From: Tubiluchus corallicola
Taxonomy: Eukaryota > Priapulida > Priapulimorpha > Priapulimorphida > Tubiluchidae
Assembly: GCA_030141605.1 (NCBI GenBank)
Contig: JAQGDQ010001572.1
Location: 1 to 34,237, forward strand
Reading direction: 5' to 3'
DNA length: 34,237 bases
Shown: in pieces, positions 19,841 through 31,700 of the stretch
Layout: each line of letters opens with the position of its first letter
Position numbering within the stretch: position 1 is the stretch's first letter
Position numbers and translations under genes: made by a program
Notes under the pieces: model-generated
Told to the model about the DNA's origin: nothing
Databases searched by the model: none
The model's input: only the letters and a program-made list of their open reading frames with translations

Positions 19841-21503
19841 CACACTGTTCTATTTAATATCGTTTTCTTCTGTCCTGTTGTATTTCATATCACTTTGTTC
19901 TGTTGGGTTTTATTTAGTAGACAAAGGCCTCTTGGTTATTTGTGTTTGTTCCACCCTGTTCCATGTCATATAATGATGTTCCACACTGTTCTATTTAATA
20001 TCGTTTTCTTCTGTCCTGTTGTATTTCATATCACTTTGTTCTGTTGTGTTTTATTTAGCAGACAAAGGCCTCTTGGTTATTTGTGTTTGTTCCACCCTGT
20101 TCCATGTCATATAATGATGTTCCACACTGTTCTATTTAATATCGTTTTCTTCTGTCCTGTTGTATTTCATATCACTTTGTTCTGTTGGATTTTATTTAGT
20201 AGACAAAGACCTCTTGGTTATTTGTGTTTGTTCCACCCTGTTCCATGTCATATAATGATGTTCCACACTGTTCTATTTAATATCGTTTTCTTCTGTCCTG
20301 TTGTATTTCATATCACTTTGTTCTGTTGGGTTTTATTTAGTAGACAAAGACCTCTTGGTTATTTGTGTTTGTTCCACCCTGTTCCATGTCATATAATGAT
20401 GTTCCACACTGTTCTATTTAATATCGTTTTGTTCTGTCCTGTTGTATTTCATATCACTTTGTTCTGTTTGGTTTTATTTAGTAGACAAAGACCTCTTGGT
20501 TATTTGTGTTTGTCCCACCCTGTTCCATGTCATATAATGATGTTCCACACTGTTCTATTTAATATCGTTTTCTTCTGTCCTGTTGTATTTCATATCACTT
20601 TGTTCTGTTTGGTTTTATTTAGTAGACAAAGACCTCTTGGTTATTTGTGTTTGTTCCACCCTGTTCCATGTCATATAATGATGTTCCACACTGTTCTATT
20701 TAATATCGTTTTCTTCTGTCCTGTTGTATTTCATATCACTTTGTTCTGTTTGGTTTTATTTAGTAGACAAAGACCTCTTGGTTATTTGTGTTTGTTCCAC
20801 CCTGTTCCATGTCATATAATGATGTTCCACACTGTTCTATTTAATATCGTTTTCTTCTGTCCTGTTGTATTTCATATCACTTTGTTCTGTTTGGTTTTAT
20901 TTAGTAGACAAAGACCTCTTGGTTATTTGTGTTTGTTCCACCCTGTTCCATGTCATATAATGATGTTCCACACTGTTCTATTTAATATCGTTTTCTTCTG
21001 TCCTGTTGTATTTCATATCACTTTGTTCTGTTTGGTTTTATTTAGTAGACAAAGACCTCTTGGTTATTTGTGTTTGTCCCACCCTGTTCCATGTCATATA
21101 ATGATGTTCCACACTGTTCTATTTAATATCGTTTTCTTCTGTCCTGTTGTATTTCATATCACTTTGTTCTGTTGGGTTTTATTTAGTAGACAAAGACCTC
21201 TTGGTTATTTGTGTTTGTTCCACCCTGTTCCATGTCATATAATGATGTTCCACACTGTTCTATTTAATATCGTTTTCTTCTGTCCTGTTGTATTTCATAT
21301 CACTTTGTTCTGTTGGGTTTTATTTAGTAGACAAAGACCTCTTGGTTATTTGTGTTTGTCCCACCCTGTTCCATGTCATATAATGATGTTCCACACTGTT
21401 CTATTTAATATCGTTTTCTTCTGTCCTGTTGTATTTCATATCACTTTGTTCTGTTTGGTTTTATTTAGTAGACAAAGACCTCTTGGTTATTTGTGTTTGT
21501 CCA
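19841..21503 (+). repeat. 141-bp higher-order satellite, right arm
   Basis: About 11.8 units of 141 bp. Each has roughly four ~30-bp subunits plus a private segment with GTAGACAAAG(A/G)CCTCTTGG. Because 141 is divisible by three and one frame lacks stops, a frame of over 700 codons runs through the array and its minisatellite flank. It is a repeat artefact in my view: the peptide is a 47-residue repeat rich in F, C, H and P with no recognisable domain. Confidence 0.95.
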
Positions 21504-22108
21504 TGCTTACAGTCCGGATTTCCGTGATCTAGTAATCCTAGAAAATGTTAGTTTAGCTTTCTATCAAAACAATTGTTTTACCTTGCAATATTGATTAAAG
21601 CAGCTAGGGTTGCCACTGTGACAGTCCTATACAATAGTGCTCTCATTTTATCGTACTTGTTAAATTTCTACAATTTAGTTTGTTAAGTTAAGAGTGTTCC
21701 AGTACACGCCGCCGTCGACAGCGACAGTGACGAGGTTAAGCTAGCTAGCCAACGTGTGCACAGTGACTCACGATAAGTACAGTTTATTGTGTTTGTGGTA
21801 CACTTAAAAATCTCGGGTAAAATTAAACACAGTAGCTAAACTATAATTCGTAATTACATCTTTGTTAATTATTTCTCAAATGTGTTTTTCTTGTGTTAAA
21901 TAATATTGAGTTTATAGCTAATTATTCGTTTGTCCATCTGTTCTGATAATGTTAGATTCTCACGTTAAGGAAGCTCGCCAGGGACACACAGCTTTAGATC
22001 AAATAAAGCTTGCTGTTCTTTAAGTATTTATGGTGTGTTAGCATCAGTGTTGTAGTGATAATCTTGCCATATAAACACATTTACATCTTTCCATACTAAT
22101 CATTGCAG
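21504..22108 (+). promoter_or_regulatory. Candidate 5' region of the GALNT gene
   Basis: The sequence from the palindrome edge to the first coding exon is mostly AT-rich, but 21708-21745 is unusually CpG-rich (ACGCCGCCGTCGACAGCG), a possible first-exon or promoter area. Candidate splice donors follow (GAGGTTAAG near 21733, CGGGTAAAA near 21815). Just before the coding exon, TACTAATCATTGCAG looks like a branch site plus 3' splice site ending at 22108. A non-coding first exon is therefore likely, but its limits are inferred only. Confidence 0.4.
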
Positions 22109-22117
22109 TGCTTCAAG

Positions 22118-22746
22118 ATGCGGATTCTTCCCAGACGTCGGTTATCCTTGGCATTCAAAGCAACAATTGCCCTGCCCATATGCTGGTTTGTCGTCTTCCT
22201 GTTCTTCTCCGTCACAGACCGATCGCGTTGGGGTTCCTCATCCCGTCACGAGGTCCTTCACGAGGACACGCTCCACCAGACGCCGTGGCAGAGGTTCCAC
22301 GAGCGGGAGAGGAACGGGTACAACCGATTCGCCGGTCTGGGCAAACCCTCATTGCAGGAGCAAGTGCAGAGAAAGATGGACCCGGACACGGGATCCGTTG
22401 ATTGGAAGAACAAGGCTGCGGATAATTCGCGGCTTGACCATCACAGAGGTCCTTGGAAAAGCAACGAAGACTCACGCCATGCACGAGACCATCGCACTGA
22501 CCCCAGAGCTGGACGGTACCATGACGTTCCTCCACCGGACCATCGTGAAGATGACCGGAACAGGGGATGGAACGAGTATCGGGGTCCGGAGGTGCCGCAT
22601 AGACGAGAACATCTTAGAGGAGATCCTGGATTCTTCGAGGACGACCACGAAAGGAAAGCAAAATTTCTTGACAGATATCAACGTCTTGAGGAGCAGAGGT
22701 ACGGAGAAATTGAAGATGATGAACAAATGCCTCCCATGGAAGAAAC
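22118..22746 (+). CDS. GALNT: GALNT coding exon 1: membrane anchor and stem
   Basis: Encodes [14 protein letters not shown] (basic tail), a hydrophobic anchor ending FVVFLFFSV, and about 178 stem residues rich in R, D, E and H and poor in S/T. The donor GTATGT follows; without splicing the frame stops at 22757. The exon ends with two bases of the Thr210 codon. Confidence 0.9.
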
Positions 22747-25700
22747 GTATGTTATTTAATAGTGTAGTTAGTGCTAACATGTGTGTTAGTGTGTGCGTGT
22801 GCGTGTGTGTGTATTAGTGTGTGTGTGTGTGCTTACATATACACGTATGTTAGTGTGTATATTCTTGTGTGTGCATGTGAGAGCATGTGTGTACATGCGT
22901 GCATGTGAGGGCGTGTATGTGTGAGGGTGTGTGTGCACGCATACATGTTTTCTTGATGTGTGTTCTGGCTACAATACAAAGAAGAGGTTTATTTTCAAAC
23001 TGCTGTGTCTAGCAGTGGATAAGTGGCTATGGTTGCTTTCATGCTGCTAAGGTGTAAATTCAGACCAGCTGTGCTAGATTGAGGAATAGCTCGACAGGTA
23101 GTGCAACCTGCCACGTACATAGCACAGAGGTTCTGGGTTCAAATCCTGGTGGTCCACAATTTTTAGTGCCCCTTATTCAGGTAATTAATTGTTAGGTCAA
23201 GTCAATAAATTGACCAATTCAGGACACGTTTCCAACTCACGTCTGGACAAGAACTTCAAACTTGTCGGTTTTAAATTCAAAAAATCCAAACTGCTTAAGC
23301 CATCATCACCAATCTTGTCACAGGGTTGGGCCTGGATAAAAGAAAGATTGATTTTACGTTCAAGGTCAAGGTCACACAGTCAATTTAAAAGTCCAAATTA
23401 ATTTTTGTTGCCCTTAAGTCAAGACGTGTGTTTATACCTCTACTGAGCACCCCCTTTCATGTGACAACCTTCCCTAATGAATTCTCAAATAGTATTAATT
23501 TTTGTAAAACGTTTTGTGTAATTTATTGTAAGGAGAAATTTTACCATTTGTCTTTCATTGTATGTCTTAGTTTGCTTACTAGATGGCAGCACTTGGTTCG
23601 GCTATATGAAAGTGCATTGCATTATGAAGTTGCCAGTGTAGAAAATCATGATTATTTTGCAGTTTAACCATTTCAGTCCCAAATTATTTTTTTAATAAGA
23701 AAAAAATTTTGGCTTGGTACTTTTGTTTAGTATATCCGTCTTGTTTACACATAATAATTATTTTTTTCTACCTATATATAGCCTGTATCCCACGGCATGC
23801 ATTGGGATTCAGTGGAAGCATAAAATGTGCTTCGTTTTGCAACTGCTGATAATTTTTTAAAGTATTTAAGACATTTAGTATGCATGCTATGCTGATCTGT
23901 ACAAAGTCGTCTCTAAAGTACTGTACCTTACACAGTTTTTTATGCTATGTAGATTTTCTAGTTTGCCATTTTATCACTATTTTTAGTCTGTTGTTATTGG
24001 CTTAAATCAAAATAACTATTAACAGATCAAATAAGTGTCAGTTTTAAAATTTTATTAATTTTAAAGGCAAAAAAATATTCTCGTATCCCACGGGATACAA
24101 CGGGTATGAAAGGGTTAACGGTGTTGTCTGAAATTTTAAATTTTTGTTTGTTTTTATAAAGAATGTAAAATAAAAATAAACAGTATCTTTATACGCTCAG
24201 TTTTTTTTTATAAAAACGTCAGTTGAATTTCAATTTTTCATTTTATTAAGAAAATCTGGATTTACTTTCAACTGTTGTTTATTTACTCACTCAGGTACAG
24301 CGATGATTCCCCGCCCGGTGACATGGGTCGACCCGTCATCCTGGGACATCTGAGTCCAGAAGAGCAAGCCAAAGTTGACGAAGGTTATGAAAAGAATGCC
24401 TTTAACCAATACGTTAGTGATATGATATCACTGCACAGGAACTTAACTGATGTTAGAGACCCGCTGTAAGTGTTCTGCATTCACACGTTTCACGCGTTCA
24501 CACTTTTACGCGGCATTCGTAGCGCGCTCTTTAGTAACTAAGCAAAAGTTTAAAATTACCATATTGTGTTATTAAGATTCAAAATACGTTTTGGTGAATC
24601 ACTGGTGCATGCTGGGAAGGTGAGTGAGCACCACGTTTATCGGTTAATGCAAATATTTTAAATTACTAAGAATTTTCTTTTCAGGTTACATGAGTTTTTC
24701 AAACGTAATGCTAAATAACTAGTTTTGTGGTACATACTTTGGAATTACCCTTTCTTCCCTTAAAAGTTAAGCACTCTGGATACTGTCTTAAACAAGTTTC
24801 AAGAGGAGGGGGGCAGGTTTGGTAGTATATAGCAAGACACGATTGGTTACCACATACTCAATGAAACACCTCTAATGTTGTATTAGGTCAGCAATAAAAA
24901 CACTTGCATCAGCAGTAATGCTGTGTGAAACTTGTACATTCACATTCAGCCATTTTGACGATAAGTCTTTTAAAACAAGTTTAGATAACATTGCGTGAAG
25001 TTTAAAAAAATAATCAGAGAATTCGTAGCTCACACTTCACTAACTAAACAAAATTTTAAATTACTGTGTATCTGGTCAATAAGATTAAAGATACATTTTT
25101 GGTTAGTAAGTGGCGCACCCTGGTGGAGAGCAAGCGACATTTTATCAATTGACATGAACATTTTAAATTACTATTTCTAGTTACAGAAGTTGAAGTCTTT
25201 CCAGCAGGTAAACGAAATGCTAAGTAATATAGATTTGCACGGAAAGTTTTTTTTACATAGTTTAACGTTACCTTTTCTTCCCCTCATTTACATTGTGCGT
25301 ATGTGACGTCATGTAATGGTGCGGTTGGAACGGTATTGCGGGTGATTGAAAGTGAAAACAAACTCTAGTACGACATGCATAAAATTGTTGTAAAGTAATA
25401 TAATTTTTTAAGATGATTTTTCAGAAACCCACTTCGAGTACCCCTTTTCTTGTCCCTTTTAATAACAGTCTTAATAACAATGAGTTTGATAGTTTAATGT
25501 TTAGATGTTATTTCTGTGTTTAATTCGACTCTCAAGTTCCTCCTGATGACTCCAAAAACCTGTATTTGTATTTGTTTTTTGTCTTCCTTACTCCTTTCAT
25601 AACATATAGCTTGCAAAATATTATAACTATACGTATACAAAATTTCTCTCCATTAATACAAACTATTTTATGATTATAATTGCACTCCTACAAAAATGAA

Positions 25701-28700
25701 AATATAATCACCTCTCAAAAAACTAAAACTATAATATGTAAACCTACTCCCATGACCTTCTTTCTCCAAACTGTCCTGTTCCTACTGACCTACCTTACTT
25801 TTCCTTTTTCACGTTTATTACATAATTCTTTTCTCTCTAGTACAAACTACATATACTAACAAATGCCAGGTGCCACTTGCTGGTCGGCCGCTGCTTTGCG
25901 ATATGTTTCAGTACAACCTAAAGACATGTTCTTACACCTAGCATAGCCTCTTTGGTTATTGCATTTCTAGGACCAATTTTTACGTTGGTTTTCATAAACG
26001 ATAACAACGAGTTTGATAGTTTAATATTTAGATGATGTTTCTGTGTTCAAAACTAAATTTTTGTATTTTGATTAACGTTACAAAAGTTCACTATTTGAAG
26101 AGAGATTTTAGCATCTTGAATTTTTTTCTTTAGCTGTAAACACGTGGATCTCCTTCCCCTGGAAAAGATGCCAAACACGAGCGTGATCATCTGCTTCCAC
26201 AATGAAGCCTGGTCCACATTACTCCGCACCGTCCACAGCGTGCTGGATCGTTCTCCACCCTCGCTTCTCCATGATATCGTTCTTGTGGATGATGATTCCA
26301 AAATGGGTAATCGTTCACTTTCATAATTGCTTCAATAAGGGTAATCTTCGAATTTTATAATTTCTTCAATATGGGTAATCTTTGGCTTTCATGATTGTTC
26401 CTATATAGGTAACTGTTGTCATCTGCTCTTTACGTTTATTGTAGAAATTGGGCAGAGAGGCTTTTAAAATAAAAGAAAACTGCCCTTAAGACGGGTAAGC
26501 ACAGCAGTAATCTAGTAAAAAAGAGGCACTACTGTGCGAGTGGCTTGTCAGCACCACTTCCGAGCAATTATGGGTGATCTTTGAATTTTATAATTGCTCC
26601 AGCATGGGTAATCATTGACTTTCGTAAATGCCCAAGTATTAGTAATCTTTGAATTTTTATATTTCGCTTTAATATGGGCAATCTTTGAATTTCATAATTG
26701 CTTCAATATGGGTAATCATTGGCTTTCATAAATGCCCAAGTATGGGTGATCTTTGAATTTCATAATTGCTCTAGTTTGGACAGTCTTTGAATTTCAAAAT
26801 TGCTTCAATATGGGTAATCATTGACTTTCATAAATGCCCAAGTATGGGTAATCATTGACTTTCATAAATGCCCAAGTATAGGCAATCTTTGAATTTCATA
26901 ATTGCTCTAGTTTGGACAGTCTTTGAATTTCAAAATTGCTCCAATATGGGTAACCTTAGTTTTCAGAGTGAATTTTTAAAACACACTGCATATGTTACAT
27001 ACAGGCTTTTATTCAGTAAAAATAAAGAACTGGAAGTAACGTATGTTTACTTGCTGGCATGTTACATGCAATTTTTGACTGTGTTATCAGTACGTATGGA
27101 TAATGGGTTACATTGTTAAGTGCACTAGGAAGTGTTATGAAAGCGACTAAGAAAAATAATCCTTATTACATTAAATTGATTGATCAATCGATTGATTGAT
27201 TAGACTAAATCTCATTTTAATTTACTGCCCAAATTTACATTTTCTTGCCTATAAAAGTTAGCAGTTGTTTCTAATATTTGAATGAACGCAGCTATTGCTA
27301 ACATCACAAACTAACCAAAGTTTGTGTAAAAGCTATGCGTCTTCGCTGCGTATCAAGCGTAAGCGAAGGTTGCTATAAGACGCTGATGTGATGTCACGAA
27401 AATGAGCTTTACGTCACAATGACTTCACAGACAAACACTGTAGTTCATGATCATGCTTATCACGGTACTGCACCTATTTTTCGGCCACGCGAATGTGAGA
27501 AAAAATGTGCCATTGCCAGCCCTAATGGATTCGCTGAGCCGCACGTAGCATTGAAAGTTTAACAAAGTTTAACTATTCGAGATTATTTAATCTAAGCGTT
27601 GATTAAAAAAAGCTATTTTAGTTTTTAGTACTTCAGACTATGCTTTGTTTTGAACTAACGTTTGCACAATCGTCCGATTTTCCCTTAATATAACATCAAG
27701 CTTTTAATAATCTATTTATTTCTAATCTTCAGTTCGGGAATTCTTCTTTAGAGCGTGTTTAGACTAGCAAATTTTTTCCCCATTTAACTCGCTGAGTAAC
27801 TTGCAAGCGTGTACAGACTAGAGTGAAAACTAGCTGAGAGTTACTCTCCAACAGTAAATGCGAGCTGACACTCAATTCTCTATTTAGTGCAAGAAATGTT
27901 GAGAGTAACTCACTGGGGCGTTCACACTAGACAGTAAATCAGCTCACAGCAACTGTCAGAGAGTTTGCGATTTCCTGAGTACAGTAACTCACTGGGACGT
28001 TCACACCACACTAGACAGTAAATCAACTCACAGCAACTGTCAGAGAGTTTGCAATTTCCTGAGTACAGTAACTTACAGGGGCGTTCACACTAGACAGTAA
28101 ATCAACTCATAGCAACTGTCAGAGAGTTTGCAATTTCCTGAGTACAGTAACTTACAGGGGCGTTCACACTAGACAGTAAATCAACTCATAGCAACTGTCA
28201 GAGAGTTTGCAATTTCCTGAGTACAGTAACTTACAGGGGCGTTCACACTAGACAGTAAATCAACTCATAGCAACTGTCAGAGAGTTTGCGATTTCCTGAG
28301 TACAGTAACTCACTGGGACGTTCACATCACACTAGACAGTAAATCAACTCACAGCAACTGTCAGAGAGTTTGCGATTTCCTGAGTACAGTAACTTACAGG
28401 GGCGTTCACACTAGACAGTAAATCAACTCACAGTAACTGTCAGAGAGTTTGCAATTTCTTGCCGACAGTAACTCACTGGGACGTTCACACCACACTAGAC
28501 AGTAAATCAACTCACAGCAACTGTCAGAGAGTTTGCAATTTCCTGAGTACAGTAACTTACAGGGGCGTTCACACTAGACAGTAAATCAACTCATAGCAAC
28601 TGTCAGAGAGTTTGCAATTTCCTGAGTACAGTAACTTACAGGGGCGTTCACACTAGACAGTAAATCAACTCATAGCAACTGTCAGAGAGTTTGCGATTTC

Positions 28701-31700
28701 CTGAGTACAGTAACTCACCGAGGCGTTCACACTAGACAGTAAATCAACTCACAGCAACTGTCAGAGAGTTTGCAATTTCCTGAGTACAGTAACTTACAGG
28801 GGCGTTCACACTAGACAGTAAATCAACTCATAGCAACTGTCAGAGAGTTTGCGATTTCCTGAGTACAGTAACTCACTGGGACGTTCACATCACACTAGAC
28901 AGTAAATCAACTCACAGCAACTGTCAGAGAGTTTGCGATTTCCTGAGTACAGTAACTTACAGGGGCGTTCACACTAGACAGTAAATCAACTCACAGTAAC
29001 TGTCAGAGAGTTTGCAATTTCTTGCCGACAGTAACTCACAGGGGCGTTCACACCAGACAGTAAATCAACTCATAGCAACTGTCAGAGAGTTTGCAATTTC
29101 CTGAGTACAGTAACTCACCGAGGCGTTCACACTAGACAGTAAATCAACTCACAGCAACTGTCAGAGAGTTTGCGATTTCCTGAGTACAGTAACTTACAGG
29201 GGCGTTCACACTAGACAGTAAATGAACTCACAGTAACTGTCAGAGAGTTTGCAATTTCTTGCCGACAGTAACTCACAGGGGCGTTCACACCAGACAGTAA
29301 ATCAACTCATAGCAACTGTCAGAGAGTTTGCAATTTCCTGAGTACAGTAACTCACCGGGGCGTTCACACTAGACAGTAAATCAACTCACTGTAACTGTCA
29401 GATAGTTTGCAATTTCTTGACTACAGTAACTCACGGGGGCGTTCACACTAGACAGTAAATCAACTCACAGTAACTGTCAGAGAGTTTGCAATTTCTTGAC
29501 TACAGTAACTCACGGGGGCGTTCACACTAGACAGTAAATCAACTCACAGTAACTGTCAGAGAGTTTGCGATTTCCTGAGTACAGTAACTTACAGGGGCGT
29601 TCACACTAGACAGTAAATGAACTCACAGTAACTGTCAGAGAGTTTGCAATTTCTTGCCGACAGTAACTCACAGGGGCGTTCACACCAGACAGTAAATCAA
29701 CTCATAGCAACTGTCAGAGAGTTTGCAATTTCCTGAGTACAGTAACTCACCGGGGCGTTCACACTAGACAGTAAATCAACTCACTGTAACTGTCAGATAG
29801 TTTGCAATTTCTTGACTACAGTAACTCACGGGGCGTTCACACTAGACAGTAAATCAACTCACAGTAACTGTCAGAGAGTTTGCAATTTCTTGACTACAGT
29901 AACTCACGGGGGCGTTCACACTAGACAGTAAATCAACTCACAGTAACTGTCAGAGAGTTTGCAATTTCTTGACTACAGTAACTCACGGGGGCGTTCACAC
30001 TAGACAGTAAATCAACTCACAGTAACTGTCAGAGAGTTTGCGATTTCCTGAGTACAGTAACTTACAGGGGCGTTCACACTAGACAGTAAATGAACTCACA
30101 GTAACTGTCAGAGAGTTTGCAATTTCTTGCCGACAGTAACTCACAGGGGCGTTCACACCAGACAGTAAATCAACTCATAGCAACTGTCAGAGAGTTTGCA
30201 ATTTCCTGAGTACAGTAACTCACCGGGGCGTTCACACTAGACAGTAAATCAACTCACTGTAACTGTCAGATAGTTTGCAATTTCTTGACTACAGTAACTC
30301 ACGGGGCGTTCACACTAGACAGTAAATCAACTCACAGTAACTGTCAGAGAGTTTGCAATTTCTTGACTACAGTAACTCACGGGGGCGTTCACACTAGACA
30401 GTAAATCAACTCACAGTAACTGCCAGAGAGTTTGCAATTTCTTTCCGACAGTAACTCATAAAGCAGTTCACACTTGCGAGTTTACCGTCAGAGAGAAAAC
30501 GCGTGAGAGAAAACTAGTTAGTCTGAACCAGCCCTAAATCTCGATGTCTGGCCACCCAATAGCTAAGCTGTGTTTTTTAAAATCGTTTTTATTATCTGAT
30601 TTTTCAGACCATCTTATGAAGCCCTTGGAAGATTATATAGTCAAATATCCCAAGGTCAAAATCATCCGAGCAAAGAAGCGTGAAGGATTGATTAGAGCTC
30701 GTTTGTTAGGTGCAAGCATCGCCGGTGGACAGGTGTTAACTTACCTGGATTCCCATTGTGAAGTTGTTCAAGGTAAACATTTAATTTAACAAACTTATGT
30801 AAAGCATTGTGGTGAGACCAGTACCTATTTTCTTATGAAGAATAACCTCCGAAACATGAGTCACCGGATCAATTGAGGTGTTCTAGTTGTGTTCAGATTG
30901 ATTTGCTAAACATAAACAATGTGAAAGGATGTGGCAAGACTGGTACGTATTTCCTTATGAAGGACAGCCTTCGAAACATGAGCCACTGAACTAACAGAGG
31001 CGTCTTAGTCATGTTCAGATGCAAATGCGTCCTTCAATGGAACAATATTAATCACTAAAGTTTGATGTAGCTGGTAATCTATATCATAGCCACTATTTTG
31101 CATGATTCCAGGTTGGTTGGAGCCTCTCATGGATCGGATAGCCAGGAATCGGACGACAGTCGTCTGTCCAGTAATTGACATCATTGAAGACAACACGTTA
31201 GAGTATCACACCAGCGAATCCGCATCCATTAATATAGGTGGATTCGACTGGAATCTCCAGTTCAACTGGCATCCGATACCGGCCAGAGAGAGGAATCGAA
31301 GGACCAGCCCAGTGGATCCGATCAAGTACGTTGGTTTGTCGTTGTGCCTCGGTGACTGTTGCCAAAAGATGTGAAGATTTCCCGTATTTAAAACTTTATA
31401 ATTTTGCTCAAGATGAATACAAAACAAAGTTGAAATCTCAGGCATCATTGTATCAATATCAAAACCATAAAGATTGTTGTTTATATTTTTGATTATATTT
31501 GGTTTATATAGCATCTTTGTCCTGTGGTAAATTTGCGCTAATTTGTGATGCCATACTAAAGGTGATATTTTTGGTACCATAATAAAGGCCGTTACCATAA
31601 TAAAAACCGTATTTTTGGTACCATAATAAAGGGCATATTTTTGATACCATAATAAAGGCCGTATTTTTGGTACCATAATATAGGCCGTATTTTTGGTACC

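Larger units (their letters stand above)
10353..21503 (-). repeat. Right arm of the giant palindrome
   Basis: Inverted copy of the left arm, carrying the same genes and repeats in reverse order. It ends where the last 141-bp unit breaks off just after TTTGTGTTTGTCC, giving the only visible outer boundary of the palindrome. It is over 1 kb longer than the visible left arm, partly because its 46-bp array has more copies, it has a private stretch at about 13802-13860, and the left array is cut by the window edge. Confidence 0.95.
22747..24294 (+). other. GALNT intron 1
   Basis: Begins GTATGT and ends TTTACTCACTCAG. Contains a TG repeat, a tRNA-like SINE head and a candidate MITE, listed separately. 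The remainder (23401-23660, 24120-24290) is AT-rich with no recognised feature. Confidence 0.88.
26307..30607 (+). other. GALNT intron 3
   Basis: The longest intron (4.3 kb), between GTAATC and TTATCTGATTTTTCAG. Almost wholly repeats: minisatellite, TTAA-flanked MITE and 79-bp satellite element. The stretch 26963-27170 has no recognised feature. Confidence 0.88.

Noticed and set aside
19397-21532. A 711-codon open frame on the + strand
   Set aside because: It follows the 141-bp satellite exactly (47-residue repeat), begins in minisatellite, has no ATG at its nominal start and shows no domain. Openness follows from a period divisible by three with one stop-free frame.
22167-22817. A second + strand frame of 216 codons overlapping GALNT exon 1
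   Set aside because: The GALNT frame has the anchor and splices into conserved exons. The overlapping frame is basic and low-complexity, runs through the donor site into the TG repeat, and has no recognised domain. Dual coding is possible but unsupported.
23081-23157. A functional tRNA gene
   Set aside because: Box A- and B-like sequences are present, but I cannot fold a proper acceptor stem and anticodon arm; a tRNA-derived SINE head fits better.
27905-30480. A CRISPR array
   Set aside because: Eukaryotic context, and units are contiguous near-identical 79-mers without unique spacers.
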